Below are positions 32,338 through 43,315 of a stretch of DNA of 64,000 nt, in pieces. This DNA comes from Trachythela sp. YZ-2020 (taxonomy: Eukaryota; Cnidaria; Anthozoa; Malacalcyonacea; Clavulariidae). Where the stretch lies: contig JADLSH010000052.1 of assembly GCA_016169945.1 (NCBI GenBank), forward strand, positions 62,001 through 126,000, given 5' to 3'. The notes below the pieces were generated by a model. The model was not told the origin of the DNA. It ran no database searches and was given only the letters and a program-made list of their open reading frames with translations. Each line of letters starts with the position of its first letter. The first letter of the stretch is position 1. The translations under genes were made by a program, and so were the position numbers.

Positions 32338-33114
32338 AGTCTAGGACCTGCATAGGAGTTTGTTTGCGTTTCATTTAGCACAGGCAATCTCAACTGTTTT
32401 AGGGTAAAATGACCATGGCGGTCAACATGGCATATGTGCCAAAACCTGAATCCGGGACGAAAGTCCTGAAAATGACCCCGCCCTGAAACGGCAGTGCCGA
32501 CATAGCTCTAACTTCCGAAAAGCAGAAGCGACAGCCTTTCTGAAGTGCTTATAGTGTTTAGAAGGTTGCTTTTAGGGGTAGTTATTGGAAGGAAAAATTT
32601 GTTTAAGTATAATATTTTACAAGAAATGAGAAAATGAGAATATTTTCACGAAACGCTGGTTCGCCACCACAGAACTCAGTAAATATATTATATTTATTGT
32701 ATTTTTATGATTTATGATAAAAACAATAGAAAATACGCAAATATTTACTGAAAATTTAATCTCTGCCAGGTATATTAGTTATTTCATGGATAATTAGCAG
32801 TTGACCTGGGGTGGTGCATGGTCATTTTCTTGAAAAATATTATACTTAGACAAATTTTTCCTTCCAATAACTACCCCTAAAAGCAACCTTCTAAACACCA
32901 TAAGCACTTCAGAAAGGCTGTCGCTTCTGCTTTTCGGAAGTTAGAGCTATGTCGGCACTGCCGTTTCAGGGCGGGGTCATTTTCAGGACTTTCGTCCCGG
33001 ATTCAGGTTTTGGCACATATGCCATGTTGACCGCCATGGTCATTTTACCCTAAAACAGTTGAGATTGCCTGTGCTAAATGAAACGCATACAAACTCCTAT
33101 ACAGGTCCTAGACT
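32338..33114. mobile_element. Fold-back element, short member (arms ~285 bp)
   Basis: The left arm, 32338 to about 32622, and the right arm, about 32832-33114, are near-perfect reverse complements. Ends are AGTCTAGGACCTG and CAGGTCCTAGACT. The arms include atgaccatggcggtcaacat. The loop is about 210 bp and AT-rich. The same ends and arms occur at 46191-48459. Confidence 0.85.
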
Positions 33115-33249
33115 ATACTTGCTTTTGCAGTTTTGGCGTCAATTAGCATGCGCTATATAGTTTGTGGTTTTCAAAATGCGTAGTTCATCCTGTGAGGTCA
33201 ATACAATGTTGACTAATTTTAAATTAAAAAGTGTTTTAGTATTAATACA

Positions 33250-34445
33250 AATGCGTTATAGAATAAGAAACAAGATATTTAATCTCAAAAACTTCATAGT
33301 ATAAAAATACTTTTCAAAAAACAGTTGAAGTTTTATGACAATTTCGAAACGTTTTGTGAGACGTCTAAGACTAAGAAAGGTGGCTAGAGAAACCACTCTT
33401 AGATAAAATAAGGTCAAATACCGTAAAGCAGGCTTAGCGATACATGGTAAATGTAGTGTAGTATTACTACGCATTTCATTCCGGAGATTGCGACAAAACT
33501 TCTTGAGGTGTACCATCGTGGTCACTGGATTCTTCTGTGAAAATATCTCGAACGTGCGGTGCCAGTGTGGGTAGAGCATAGCAAATACGGCGGTTGACTG
33601 TTGTGTAAAATTACAATGAGAACTTCGATGTTTCGAGCAAAGGCTCTTCGTCTGGAAGTTAGTAGAATGGGTCGGGGGAAAACAAGTGCTTTTGTAGTGA
33701 ATACAAAAGCGATCACGTTATAAAAAAAAACCCAATCAGATGGATTTAATCAAAACAAACTATAAGCAAAATATGTTAGCATATAAGGAGCAGCGAACAA
33801 AGATAACGAAGCAAGAAAGACAGAAAAAAAGGAACGAAATATTAGAGGAGGTGAGATGTAGAGTACCTGCTGATGGCATAAACAGATAGGAGTTAAATGT
33901 AAGAGAGGCGCTCATTAATGCCGAGAGGATGAATGGTGCTAAGTTAATTGGGAAATAAGACGCATTTCTTGGCTTTTGCGGCTATCATTACTACCAGAAA
34001 TGGAACACAGAGCTCGAATTTTCATATCTGAAACACTGTGATTGCCAGTGTTGAAATGTCTGGCAACAGGTTGTTTAGCATCATTGTTTACGACAGCACG
34101 ACGATGCTCACCAAACTTTATCATTAAATATCTACCAGTTTCACCATTATAGAGCATCCCACATTTACTGCTTAAAATAGAGTAGATGAGATGAGAGGAG
34201 GTGCACGTGAAATGGTGATTAATGGTGTGCTTAGATTTTCGCGCCGAAATTGTAGTGGAAGAATCTATATACTTACATCTGATTGGTTTATTTTTATCAC
34301 GTGATCGCTTTTGTATTCACTATGAAAGCACATATTTCCCCTCGACCAATTCTACTAACTTCCAGACGAAGGGCCTTCGCTCGAAACGTCGAAGTTTTCA
34401 TTGTAATTTTCAGGTAGTTTTACGCAACATTCAACCGCCGTATTC
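33250..34445 (-). mobile_element. Penelope-like element, copy 3, internally deleted
   Basis: Contains a 5' coding piece on the minus strand (33256-33579), an inverted arm near 33600-33720, then sequence matching 20472-20960 (agcatataaggagcagcgaa at 33778). A GIY-YIG frame sits at 33939-34157 (GETGRYLMIKFGEHRRAVVN, QPVARHFNTGNHS). A second arm with acgaagggccttcgctcgaa sits near 34370-34400. RT is missing. Confidence 0.65.
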
Positions 34446-34960
34446 CCAAGACTACCTTCGCTAACCTTAGCCTACATGTTGTAAGATTATCTTAGATTAC
34501 CTTAGCCTATACCTGTTGTAAGACTATCCTAGATTACCTTGGCCTACCTAAGACTATGCCTAAGCCTACTTTAGACTATGCACCTAAGACTAACTTACAA
34601 CATGTTTTTTTCTACATCTCACTCGATTGAAATTGATGTAGAAGGTTTAGGTGGATGGATATTTCGAGTGAAATATTAAACACAATATAATATTTCACTT
34701 GAAATATCCATCCACCTAAACCTTCTAAGACTAACTGAGACTGCCTTAGCCTAACTTAGTGTACCTATAAGACTTCCTTCTACAACCTTGAAGGACTACC
34801 TGTTGAAGGACTATCTTAGATTACCGTAGCCTACCTGTTGTAAGTCGGTCTTAGAGTATCTTAGCCTACCTGTTTTAAGACGGTCTTGGATTACCTTGCC
34901 CTACCTAAGACTATACCTAAGCCTACTTTAGACTATGTTCCTAAGACTTTGCCCGCATCC
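34442..34960. repeat. Short-unit satellite, third block, with hairpin
   Basis: Same units as at 19610. A hairpin at about 34615-34727 (ggtttaggtggatggatatt / aatatccatccacctaaacc) interrupts it. The hairpin resembles the ends of the tRNA-like unit (ctcactcgattga). Confidence 0.8.
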
Positions 34961-35144
34961 GCAAAAGGACCAAACTCAGTATTATCATGGTATTGAGTTT
35001 TTGCGGTCTATCTTGCAGTACTTTGAGCCAATGTCTAAAAGCATATATCACACCCGTTGTTCGTTTTCGAAATCACATATACTAACTATTAATTCTAAAA
35101 TTTATATCGCGGCTTACATTCGAGCAAGGCGATCACCTCACTAA

Positions 35145-36409
35145 TTGGCATTTTTGCACGCGAAATTGTACTTTTGAAATGTCCCAATTTTTTTCGCTAC
35201 CGCGCGGTTATTTCGGGAGCTTGGGAACAAATTTGACCAGTGAAAATTTCCTCAAATTCCTTACTCTTTTCCTTGTACGGGTTTTCCGTAAGGGTGATCA
35301 GGAGTTACTAGGAAGATAGAGGGTCTCTCGAGGATCAATTTGATACCAATATTGCCATGGTTACGCGTAATGTTTTCGTTCAAATTCAAGACAAAAGTGT
35401 TATTGAAGTTTGTATGAAGACCAGACGCGACGGTAAGAAACGTTTGTATGCTTGTATGGCTTGTTGTACAGACCATTATTTCAGAATGTCAGTTAAATGT
35501 ACTGTCGACCAAATGTTGGTTAACCCATTAAAGCGCATGGATCTCCCCTTGACAAGTAAAATAGTCTGGCATTAGACAAACTAATATAAAAATGTAAGGC
35601 ATACCAGGGCACACTGCACCTTAATGAGTTAAATGTCTTGTTGACCAAAGGTCGGTTAAATGTCCTGTCGACTGAAGGTCGGTTAAATGTCCTGTCGACC
35701 AAATGTCGGCAAAGTATCCTGTCTACCAAATGCCATTTAAATATCCTGTCAACAAACGGTCCGTTGTTCTAGTGCCCATCAGCCAAGAGTCTGCACCATA
35801 AAATGTATTTAATTCGATGAGAATCAGATTTTTCACTTCAAGAGCATATTTGAGTTGTTTGTATACTGCATGCATAATTTGTATACTGCATGCAGTATAC
35901 TGCATGCATAATTTGTAGTTTGTTTTGTCATGGTGGACCCAGCCAATTTCAGATTAACAAATTTAGAGAATTTCCTGGGATCAACAAGTAATAACAAAAT
36001 ACTGCACTCAGCCACAATCATCCAGATATCAATGTAAACAACTCATTCACCAAATGCACCGAAGTGAAATATATATACAACTTAAAACTTCTGCAGTTCT
36101 GCTTTCAGTGCTTTGTCGTCACTACGATCTACGAAACAAAAGTGTTCCACGAAGCCGTTTAGGCCCCGAACAACTCTCCACAGACTAGCGAATATATCGA
36201 CTGGAGTATCCCTATTAGTCTCGCTATAGATCGGCCTTCGGATACTTTGCCTGGCGACAATTTTCACATTGTAAAGACCAAAATTTAGACTAACTGACGT
36301 CCGCCATCTTGGCTAATCAACTATTCTTGCGTGGTCCTCCGCTGACCCGTACGGAATGGCGAACCAGCGATTTCGTGAGCAAAAATGCCAGGCGTGAATT
36401 TAATTATAA
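35145..36409. mobile_element. Insertion in copy B, possible TIR element
   Basis: Starts with ttggcatttttgcacgcgaa. Near its right end, ttcgtgagcaaaaatgcca is an imperfect inverted copy, offset by about 20 bases. Contains a minisatellite of gttaaatgtcctgtcgac units (35630-35745) and the small minus-strand frame at 36082-36267. Empty-site comparison with copy A supports an insertion, or a deletion from copy A. Superfamily is not known. Confidence 0.5.
36082..36267 (-). CDS. Hypothetical small ORF inside the insertion
   Basis: 61 codons with an ATG start (MKIVARQSIRRPIYSETNRD), looking protein-like, ending KALKAELQKF. Not recognised. It may be a host exon carried by the insertion or a chance frame. 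Confidence 0.2.
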   Translation of the reverse strand: MKIVARQSIRRPIYSETNRDTPVDIFASLWRVVRGLNGFVEHFCFVDRSDDKALKAELQKF

Positions 36410-36472
36410 CCTGAGAGACTGTTATTAAGGTAGCGCAAGGTAGTTGGTAGCATTTCGTAGTTTTTCAGCAAA

Positions 36473-36588
36473 ATGGCTGCCACAACTAAGAGCTATGAAA
36501 TTTTGAGCGACAAGCAAAAGCGTATTTTAAGTAAATTTTTAAGAGAACGGGATGACCTCCACATCAAAAGAGATTTGAGGAAGTTACG
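36473..36588 (+). pseudogene. Copy B of the unknown first exon, frame-broken
   Basis: Matches 24789-24947 but lacks 43 bases after the HIKRD codons, and the last exon codon changes from AAG to ACG. The length is no longer a multiple of three, so the splice phase changes. Confidence 0.55.
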
Positions 36589-36864
36589 GTATAAATAATA
36601 TAATTTTACCTTCGAAGTTTTATTACCTGTGTAGTCAAGGTCTATTTTCAAATTCATGATACCGTCAAGTCGATTTACTTCGCGTTATAAAGGATACATC
36701 ATCATAAATATTAGTGAGATTTTATAGTGATTTGCTGAAGGTTTTAAAGTATAGCGCAAAGTGTGGAGAACCCGGGAAAGTGACAATAGCTGGTGCATAT
36801 TTGCATGTGCTCCGCTGTTGGGAAAATTTGCATATATTTAAGCAGATGTAAAGTTTCATTCCTA

Positions 36865-37193
36865 TTTTCACTGGGAGTTCCGCCAAACTAAGCCATTAGA
36901 AGGGGCAGTAATCTGCATAATTTAGCATAAGGGGTAATAAGACCCTAGGGGCAATTTTAGTAGGTATAAAAAGGGGAGAAATAGCAGATTTTCTACATTC
37001 TACGTTTGCTCAAGTATCAGGCCGCTTATCTGCAAGAAAATACTGATTATACTGCAATTTCCAACTTGGTCGCAACTGAGCAGGACTTTTTATATAACAG
37101 AGATACGACGGCATGGCACAACCGCTTATACCTGTATATGTTAATATCGATGATGTCATAGCAGATTTTCCAGACGTCGTCGGCGTGAATAAT
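36865..37193. other. No recognised gene
   Basis: AT-rich stretch with a TATA-like aggtataaaaagg at 36962. The frames seen (37047-37262 minus) overlap the TIR element and are not supported. Confidence 0.3.
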
Positions 37194-37455
37194 AGGGAGT
37201 TTACGATCTACGACGCGGTCACCTCGACGACGCCACGTCAATTTATGCTTGACATAAGCCACAGGAATTAACTATACTGCTTTAATTGTCTAAAGCATGT
37301 TTTAACAACCTTACAAACGTTTAAATTAGGCTAAAAAACTCCGATGTTTAGCTGATATTCGTCGTTCGGTCAACGTTATAAATCAGCTCTCACGACGCAA
37401 CCAGCTTTCACATTACTCAGAAGACGTGAAAATTCCTCATTTGACGATGTCATAA

Positions 37456-37620
37456 GAATGGGGCTTCGGTGGCGCGGGGCTTCGGTGGCGCGGGGCTTCG
37501 GAGGCACGGGGCTTCGGTGGCGCGGGGCTTCGGTGGCGCGGGGCTTCGGTGGCGCGGGGCTTCGGTGGCGCGGGGCTTCGGTGGCGCGGGGCTTCGGTGG
37601 CGCGGGGCTTCGGTGGCGCG
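37456..37620 (+). repeat. 16-bp tandem array of a SINE 5' head
   Basis: About ten near-identical units of ggggcttcggtggcgc. The unit equals the first 16 bases of the SINE that follows and includes the start of the A box. GC-rich frames encode 16-residue repeats and are not genes. Confidence 0.9.
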
Positions 37621-37790
37621 GTCGTCAGGGCAAGCGCCTTTCACCTCTGAGTTCGTGGGTTCGATTCTCGCAACGGACTGATGTGAAAAGAGTCGGTCAA
37701 CGCTCTGCCGAGAGTCGCGGGTTTTCTCCGGGCGCTCCGGTTTCCTCCCACAGGGAAAGTTGACAGGGGTGGGTTAGGATAAACACAGTT
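37605..37790 (+). mobile_element. tRNA-derived SINE, copy 1
   Basis: A box tggcgcggtcgtcagggc, B box gggttcgattctcg, then a conserved body with aacgctctgccgagagtcgc and ctccggtttcctcccacagg. The body matches 56975-57050, which defines the family. No coding capacity. Confidence 0.7.
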
Positions 37791-38066
37791 AAGAAAGTAA
37801 TATCACAATCATTGTAAAGATAAAATAGTCTAGGCTAAGTAACTATGTAATTATAAGTAAGCGTAACACTTGATGTAAAGCGCATTTGATCATATTCACA
37901 TGTAAATTTGCACTATAGAAATGTTAATCGTTGCTGAGGCAACGCTGCTGAGGAAACCCCTGGGGCCATAAATTATTCATCCTTTTTGTCTTGCATGACG
38001 TGTATCTTTGTTTTGCAGGCGCGTCGTCGAGCTAGTCGCGTCGTAGATCGTAAACTCCCTAATAAT

Positions 38067-39900
38067 AGGGACATAACAATCAAAAGCGGGCATTATGAAT
38101 TAATGAGCACTCGAGTGTCGAGGGTCCAACAATAGGGTTCTTAAATCCCAAATCGTTTCCTTAAACTTTCTTACTCTCCCGCACTCACTATCTCATTCCC
38201 TATTTCACGAAATCCTAGTTCCGCAATTTATATTTCTACTACCTATCACCTGGTTTCACACCACAATAATAGACGTATAAGTTCACGTAACGTTATCATG
38301 CGAGCAGCAAACCTATTGAAAATCAAGAGCACTCATTATCAATATAGTACTTGAGTCACTACTTGATATTGAAACCAAGTTATTGAAGTACTTCAAAATT
38401 ATCGATGTATATCGATTTCCCCCTGATCGACACTATTCAAAGGGAAGCTGGAAATAAAGACGCTTTTACAAGGTGTAATTTTTCATACTATGACTCAAAG
38501 TAGGTTTGAACAGGTTTGAATTGATTTGTTTTTGCGTAAAGAACCGATTCGTCAGCTCTGGCAGTGAAGAGCTGCATGTTACAGTGTCCGCACTGATTAA
38601 TATGAATGATTAGTATAATTTCAGCAGCAAATAATGGCTTTCAAGTGTTTTGATTGGTTTGCTGAGCAGTAAATCTGAGGCATTATTTATTGCCGGGGTA
38701 GTAAATAATGCTTTTTATCAAAATGGCTTCCATGAAAAATGGCTTCCATGAAATTTAAGAAATAAACGATAGTGCAATTCCACAAAACACAAAACTAGCA
38801 ACAAAATATGGGTTAAGCCTTTTAAGGGTGAGAAGTGTTTTTGCAATTAGTTTATTAACAATTTGTTTGACAAATTTAAAACTTACGAGTGACAAGCAAA
38901 GAGCGGCAAAATTTTTATTTATATCCTGCATGATCTTCTTGTAAATTGTAAGCATTTTCAGCGCCATTCGACCATAGATTTTGTTGTTTTATCAAAATAA
39001 CTTCCCGATTATTTTTAATAGCAACATTACGTATTTATAACGGAAGCGCATGTTGATGCATATTTTACTACTTAAATTATACTAAAACAATGATTTACCT
39101 CAGTTATACTAAAACAGTTATTTACTTCGACTTCGTCTCGTTAAATATTTACCGATAATCACCTCGACTTCGGTAAATAATTGTTAAATAACATCATGGC
39201 TTAATTACAGGAGTTACGGTCGAAAGCTTTCCCTTTGGTAATGAATAGATAAGTGTTATTCACAAAAGCCGCAAATTGTCCTATTTAGCACCATGGATAT
39301 CTACAACTGCACAAGAAACTTAAAACAGTTTTGACATTGAAAGATATGCTACATTTATAGTAATTTACATACCAAGTACTATAAATCAGTGTACATGTAA
39401 CTTGGAATTGCCACTAAACAGGCCGACCGGGCGATATTTAGGTCGTTTCGATCTAATCGTGGTACAACGGCACAAAACATCTCAAAATGAATTAAGCCAA
39501 ATTTGACGTTCAATTTTTCTCTGAATATAATTGTAGTTCGTTTGAGAAAACATATCATAATTATATTCTATTGGTTGAGAAGCACCTCTCCATTAATTTT
39601 CAGCGTCAAAACATGAATGTTTTAATCCACTATTATATAAACATTATTGTTATGTAAGAATTTATTTGTTTGGCTGCCGTGCTTGCTCTATAACTCGACG
39701 CAGCACGCAAAAACGCGCAGGTAATTCTTGCAAAACATTTCCCCACAAAACTTATCTAGCTAGGTTATGCAGTAATCAGTAAATTTCGATGTGTTAAATC
39801 ACTCAACTACTTAGACGAACAACCGACTTTATGTTGATGCAAGAAGCCAAGTTTAAAACTTTTTTCGTTCAACATTTTGTTATTATCTGTTCAGTTATTA
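38067..39900. other. No recognised gene
   Basis: AT-rich, with a purine/pyrimidine mixed stretch and short repeats (ttattta/ttatactaaaac near 39070-39130). Frames such as 38755-38967 (minus) are unsupported. Confidence 0.4.
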
Positions 39901-40107
39901 GGGACTTTAAGATATGCTTAATCTACGACGCGACGTGACGGAAAAACAGTCGATAATGTTTGGAAACCAGTTTTAATTTGTTTTTCTCGCGTCTTTGACT
40001 GTTAAGAACCGGAGTCCATAGTTTTTACCCTTGTAGGTGAAACTGTGAAAATATCGACTGTTTTTCGTTACGTCCGCGTCGTAGATTTAGCATTATCTTA
40101 AAGTCGC
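39901..40107. mobile_element. Small MITE with ~57-bp TIRs
   Basis: gggactttaagatatgctta at the left is inverted at the right end (ttagcattatcttaaagtcg). Arms include ctacgacgcg and actgttttt. Flanks are TATTA and TATTG, a probable 5-bp target duplication. Total 207 bp. Confidence 0.7.
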
Positions 40108-40112
40108 TATTG

Positions 40113-41388
40113 ATACACAGACGACGTCATAAGGTGGTAAGAACAAGAAAGTTGTCGGGCAAGTTGGTCACTATATAAGAGTATCTGTATATCTATAACT
40201 GAACAGGCAAGGACAAATATTATTATCTATCTATTTTGTATAATAAAAATGTTTCGAAGTTGAGTAAACTCGTGTCGAAACGTTAAGAAGCCCGTCGGAA
40301 ACTAAAGAAATTTACACGCTATTTCACGTGATCTGCTATGACTTGTACAGAACAACGCACGCCATTGGTTAGTGATGCTTCCGATAGAGATATGATTGGC
40401 TTATTTGTGCGTCTGAGGTCATTTGTGCGTCTGTCCTCTAATAGATCATGTCTCTCTACCAATGACAATGCAGATTGAACTCAGATTATTATTTAATTGC
40501 CAATAATATACGTTTTCTCGTTTATGATACATTTCTTCTCAATCACGTGTGTTAAGTTTCTGAAAAGGCCAATCCGGTCATACTGTAAGTAACTCTATCT
40601 AGACCCCATTGATTTTTTATTTGATTTTACAACTTTATTTGGACTTACAAAAACACAACAAGAGTTACAGATATAATTATATAATTATATAGACAAAAAT
40701 GAAAAAATACCAGGAAAGCACTAAACCCAAGAGCAGTGAAATTTTCAGAGCGCTATGGAAATGTTGGTGAACGTTGTAGGTTTGATGTCATTCTCGAATC
40801 CATATAAGGACTGCTTTTTCCGTCCCAGGAGTGAACGGAGTGAACAGTTCTCGCAGTTTCTTCATGACAATACGCACCATGCGAAATATCTTAAATTTAA
40901 TCAGTGGGAAAGATTGGTTGCTGAAATGATCTCGATGTTGAAGAATAGGCAGAAATTGTTTGGGAAAGCACAATTGGTGACTGTAGTGTGGAAAATTATG
41001 ACAGCGCCGTCGGATATACAAGAGCATTTAGAGAGCAAAATATCACACCGCTAACCCCACCAGACTTCTTTTTTCAAATATCTGCATAGTTAATAAAGAT
41101 AACATGATGGTTAGGAAACTCATCAAATTACAAAGCAGCAAACAATTCACTGCGATTTATGTTGAACGGTACCTGACCGTGCACAAATCTTTTGTCTTAC
41201 ATTCATAAATATTTCAGAAACATAGTTTGGAGATTAAGCCCAAACATTTCTACTGGTCTATTCATAAAATACAATATATTCGCTAACTGTGACCGTGCAC
41301 AAATGCAAACAAAAAGATAGAACAAAAGCGAAAACCGAGTTTCCTAATAAAGTTTTAATGTTCTCCGTTTCATAGCTGTCGACTGTCA
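40113..41388. other. Mixed non-coding region with promoter-like and retroelement-like pieces
   Basis: actatataagag near 40172 is TATA-like. gtttcgaagttgag ... cgtgtcgaaacg near 40250-40285 resembles PLE end sequences. A frame at 40755-41054 (MEMLVNVVGLMSFSNPYKDC and on) has no recognised homology. Two copies of gaccgtgcacaaat lie at about 41178 and 41292. Confidence 0.3.
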
Positions 41389-41612
41389 TTGTTCTGCATA
41401 CCCAGTCGGACGCTTTCTCGCTCTTCTGGGATAGCGCGGCAACTCAGAGGCTTCGACTGCCTTTGCATCGGGTTCATGCACAGGATTATCAGTATCTTCT
41501 TCGTCGTTCGTCTCTTCTTCATCTTCATCGTCATTGTCTCTGGGTGCTTTCTTAAAACACGAGGAATTTCTGGTAACTGTTCCGTTGCTGTTGGTTGCTG
41601 TCAACATAGATC
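41389..41612 (-). pseudogene. Gypsy pol C-terminal end, detached by a LINE insertion
   Basis: The frame reads ATNSNGTVTRNSSCFKKAPR, then an acidic stretch, then LPRYPRRARKRPTGYAEQ. The TRNxSxFK segment and a final PRRxxRxRxPPxxY-like motif are the usual end of Gypsy pol. The main pol frame stops being homologous at about 43316, so 41613-43315 is an insertion. Confidence 0.75.
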
Positions 41613-43315
41613 CAACATAGATCCACCTAACTCTAACATCGACTTACTTGACACGTTTGAAAACCTTTTACAAAAATTAGACGATGAAAGAAAATAAGTA
41701 ATAATAACCGGAGACCTTAACTGTAACCTCCTTGCTACACAGAGCAATGCACACACGATTAAACTAAAAGATCTCATAGATGTATACCAACTACGGCAAC
41801 ACATTAACATACCAACTAGAATATCAAGTACTACACAAACATTACTAAATGTAATACTTACTAAAATAGACGACTCAAAAACTATAGACTCGGGAGTCAT
41901 ACACTTAGGTGACCACAGTTTAGTTTACATATGCAGAAAAATTGGTATTCCAAAACAGAAACCAAGGATAGTCGAAACAAGGCAATTTAAACATTTCAAC
42001 ACAACTCAATTTCAACAAGATTTAAGAGAAGCGTTCAGCATTCCATATTGCGAAACCGACCCAAATAAAGCGTGGAATGACTGAAAGAGACATTCCTTGA
42101 AATTGCGAACTTTCACGCACCAGTCAGACAAAGAAAGTCAAAAGTGAGTATAAGCCATGGCTAAATAATGATATAAAAACAAAGATTTATCGTAGAGATT
42201 ATTTAAAAAAGAAAGCTGTCAGTTTGAATTCAACAGCTTTCCATGAGTCCTACAAACAATATAAAAATCAAGTAAACAGACTAGTCCAAGAAGCCAAGGC
42301 AAACTATTACAAAACCAAACTAGAAAATAGCAAAAATAGCAAGGAAAGCTGGAAAACCATAAACGAAATTCTCAACAAGCAATCAAAATGCACAATAATC
42401 AAAGAGTTAATAGTGAACGGTAACACAGTAACCGGTGACAAAAATATATCAAACGAATTCAATAACTATTTTTCTACCATAGGCCCAAAATTGGCAATAA
42501 ATATTACTCCTAACGATTTAGGTCCACTCCACTTTGTAACTCCCGTTACCAAAGTATTTAGTTTTGAAAGTAACACACCCGCAAAACTAGAAGCCATACT
42601 ATAAAGAGAGCTAAATCAGACAAATCACCAAGCTTTGACAAAATATCAAACAAATTACTAAAAGCCGCAGGAAACACAATTGTCAATTCACTAGTATACG
42701 TTTTTAACTTGTCTTTAAGTACTGGAATATTTCCAGATGAAATGAAGATTGCAAAGGTCAGCCCCATTTACAAATCGGGAGAAAAATCAAACTGCGATAA
42801 TTACAGGCCTATATCTGTTTTATCTGCAGTCACAAAAATACTCGAAAAATTAGTTTATGACCAAATAAATAACTTTTTAGTGGAAACAAATATAATAGTG
42901 CCACAACAGTCAGGCTTTCGAACTGGGCACTCAACAGAAACTTCCCTATTACATACTATGAATCAATGCCTTGTCAATATGGATAAAGGACTTATCAATG
43001 GTATACTATTTCTTGATCTAAAAAAAGCCTTTGACACAGTCAACCATGAAATACTTATCGCCAAATTAGAGCGTTACGGAATACGTGGAATAGCCTTACA
43101 CTGGTTCAAATCTTACCTTTCAGAACGTAAGCAAATATGTAAAATCAACCATTCTGAATCAAGTATCGAAACTACTACATGCGGTGTCCCCCGTAGTGAA
43201 ACTACTACGTGCGGTGTTTATAATGTAAATCACACGGCCCTTTGAAAACCAGGCGACTGAAAGGCCACCGTGTGCTTAAAGATGTTTAAATAATAATAAA
43301 AAATAATAATAAAAA
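41613..43315 (+). mobile_element. CR1-like LINE inserted in the Gypsy pol
   Basis: Endonuclease part: GDLNCNLLATQSNAHTIK then VIHLGDHSLVYICRKIG, broken by a stop near 41698 and a frame change near 42080. The RT starts at about 42600 (NYRPISVLSAVTKILEKLVY, QSGFRTGHST, FLDLKKAFDTVNHEIL) but ends after CGVPRS. A short duplication (gaaactactacatgcggtgt / gaaactactacgtgcggtgt) marks that break. An A-rich tail of aataataataaaaaataata closes the unit. So the RT C-terminus was deleted while the 3' tail was retained. Confidence 0.75.
42224..43245 (+). pseudogene. LINE ORF2 RT portion, broken
   Basis: Two frames (42224-42604 and 42709-43245) hold the linker (YKQYKNQVNRLVQEAKANYY) and the RT fingers and palm as far as motif B. 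The YADD box and thumb are absent. A single stop (TAA at 42602) separates the frames. It sits on the strand opposite to the host Gypsy. Confidence 0.7.

Larger units (their letters stand above)
34935..36864. repeat. Segmental duplication, copy B, with a 1265-bp insertion
   Basis: 34935-35144 and 36410-36864 match copy A (24535-25206) on both sides of an insertion at 35145-36409. In copy A the two flanks are directly joined (cactaacctgagag). Confidence 0.8.
37194..38060. mobile_element. TIR element with 6-bp target duplication AATAAT
   Basis: Starts AGGGAGTTTACGATCTACGA and ends with its reverse complement (tcgtagatcgtaaactccct). The arms pair over about 45 bp, and AATAAT flanks both ends (37188-37193, 38061-38066). 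Inside is a tRNA-derived SINE with an expanded head. A related short element at 39901 shares tctacgacgcg. Confidence 0.75.

Noticed and set aside
37450..37763. Ala/Gly/Arg- and Pro-rich frames on both strands
   Set aside because: They translate the 16-bp SINE-head tandem array, with 16-residue repeats in every frame.
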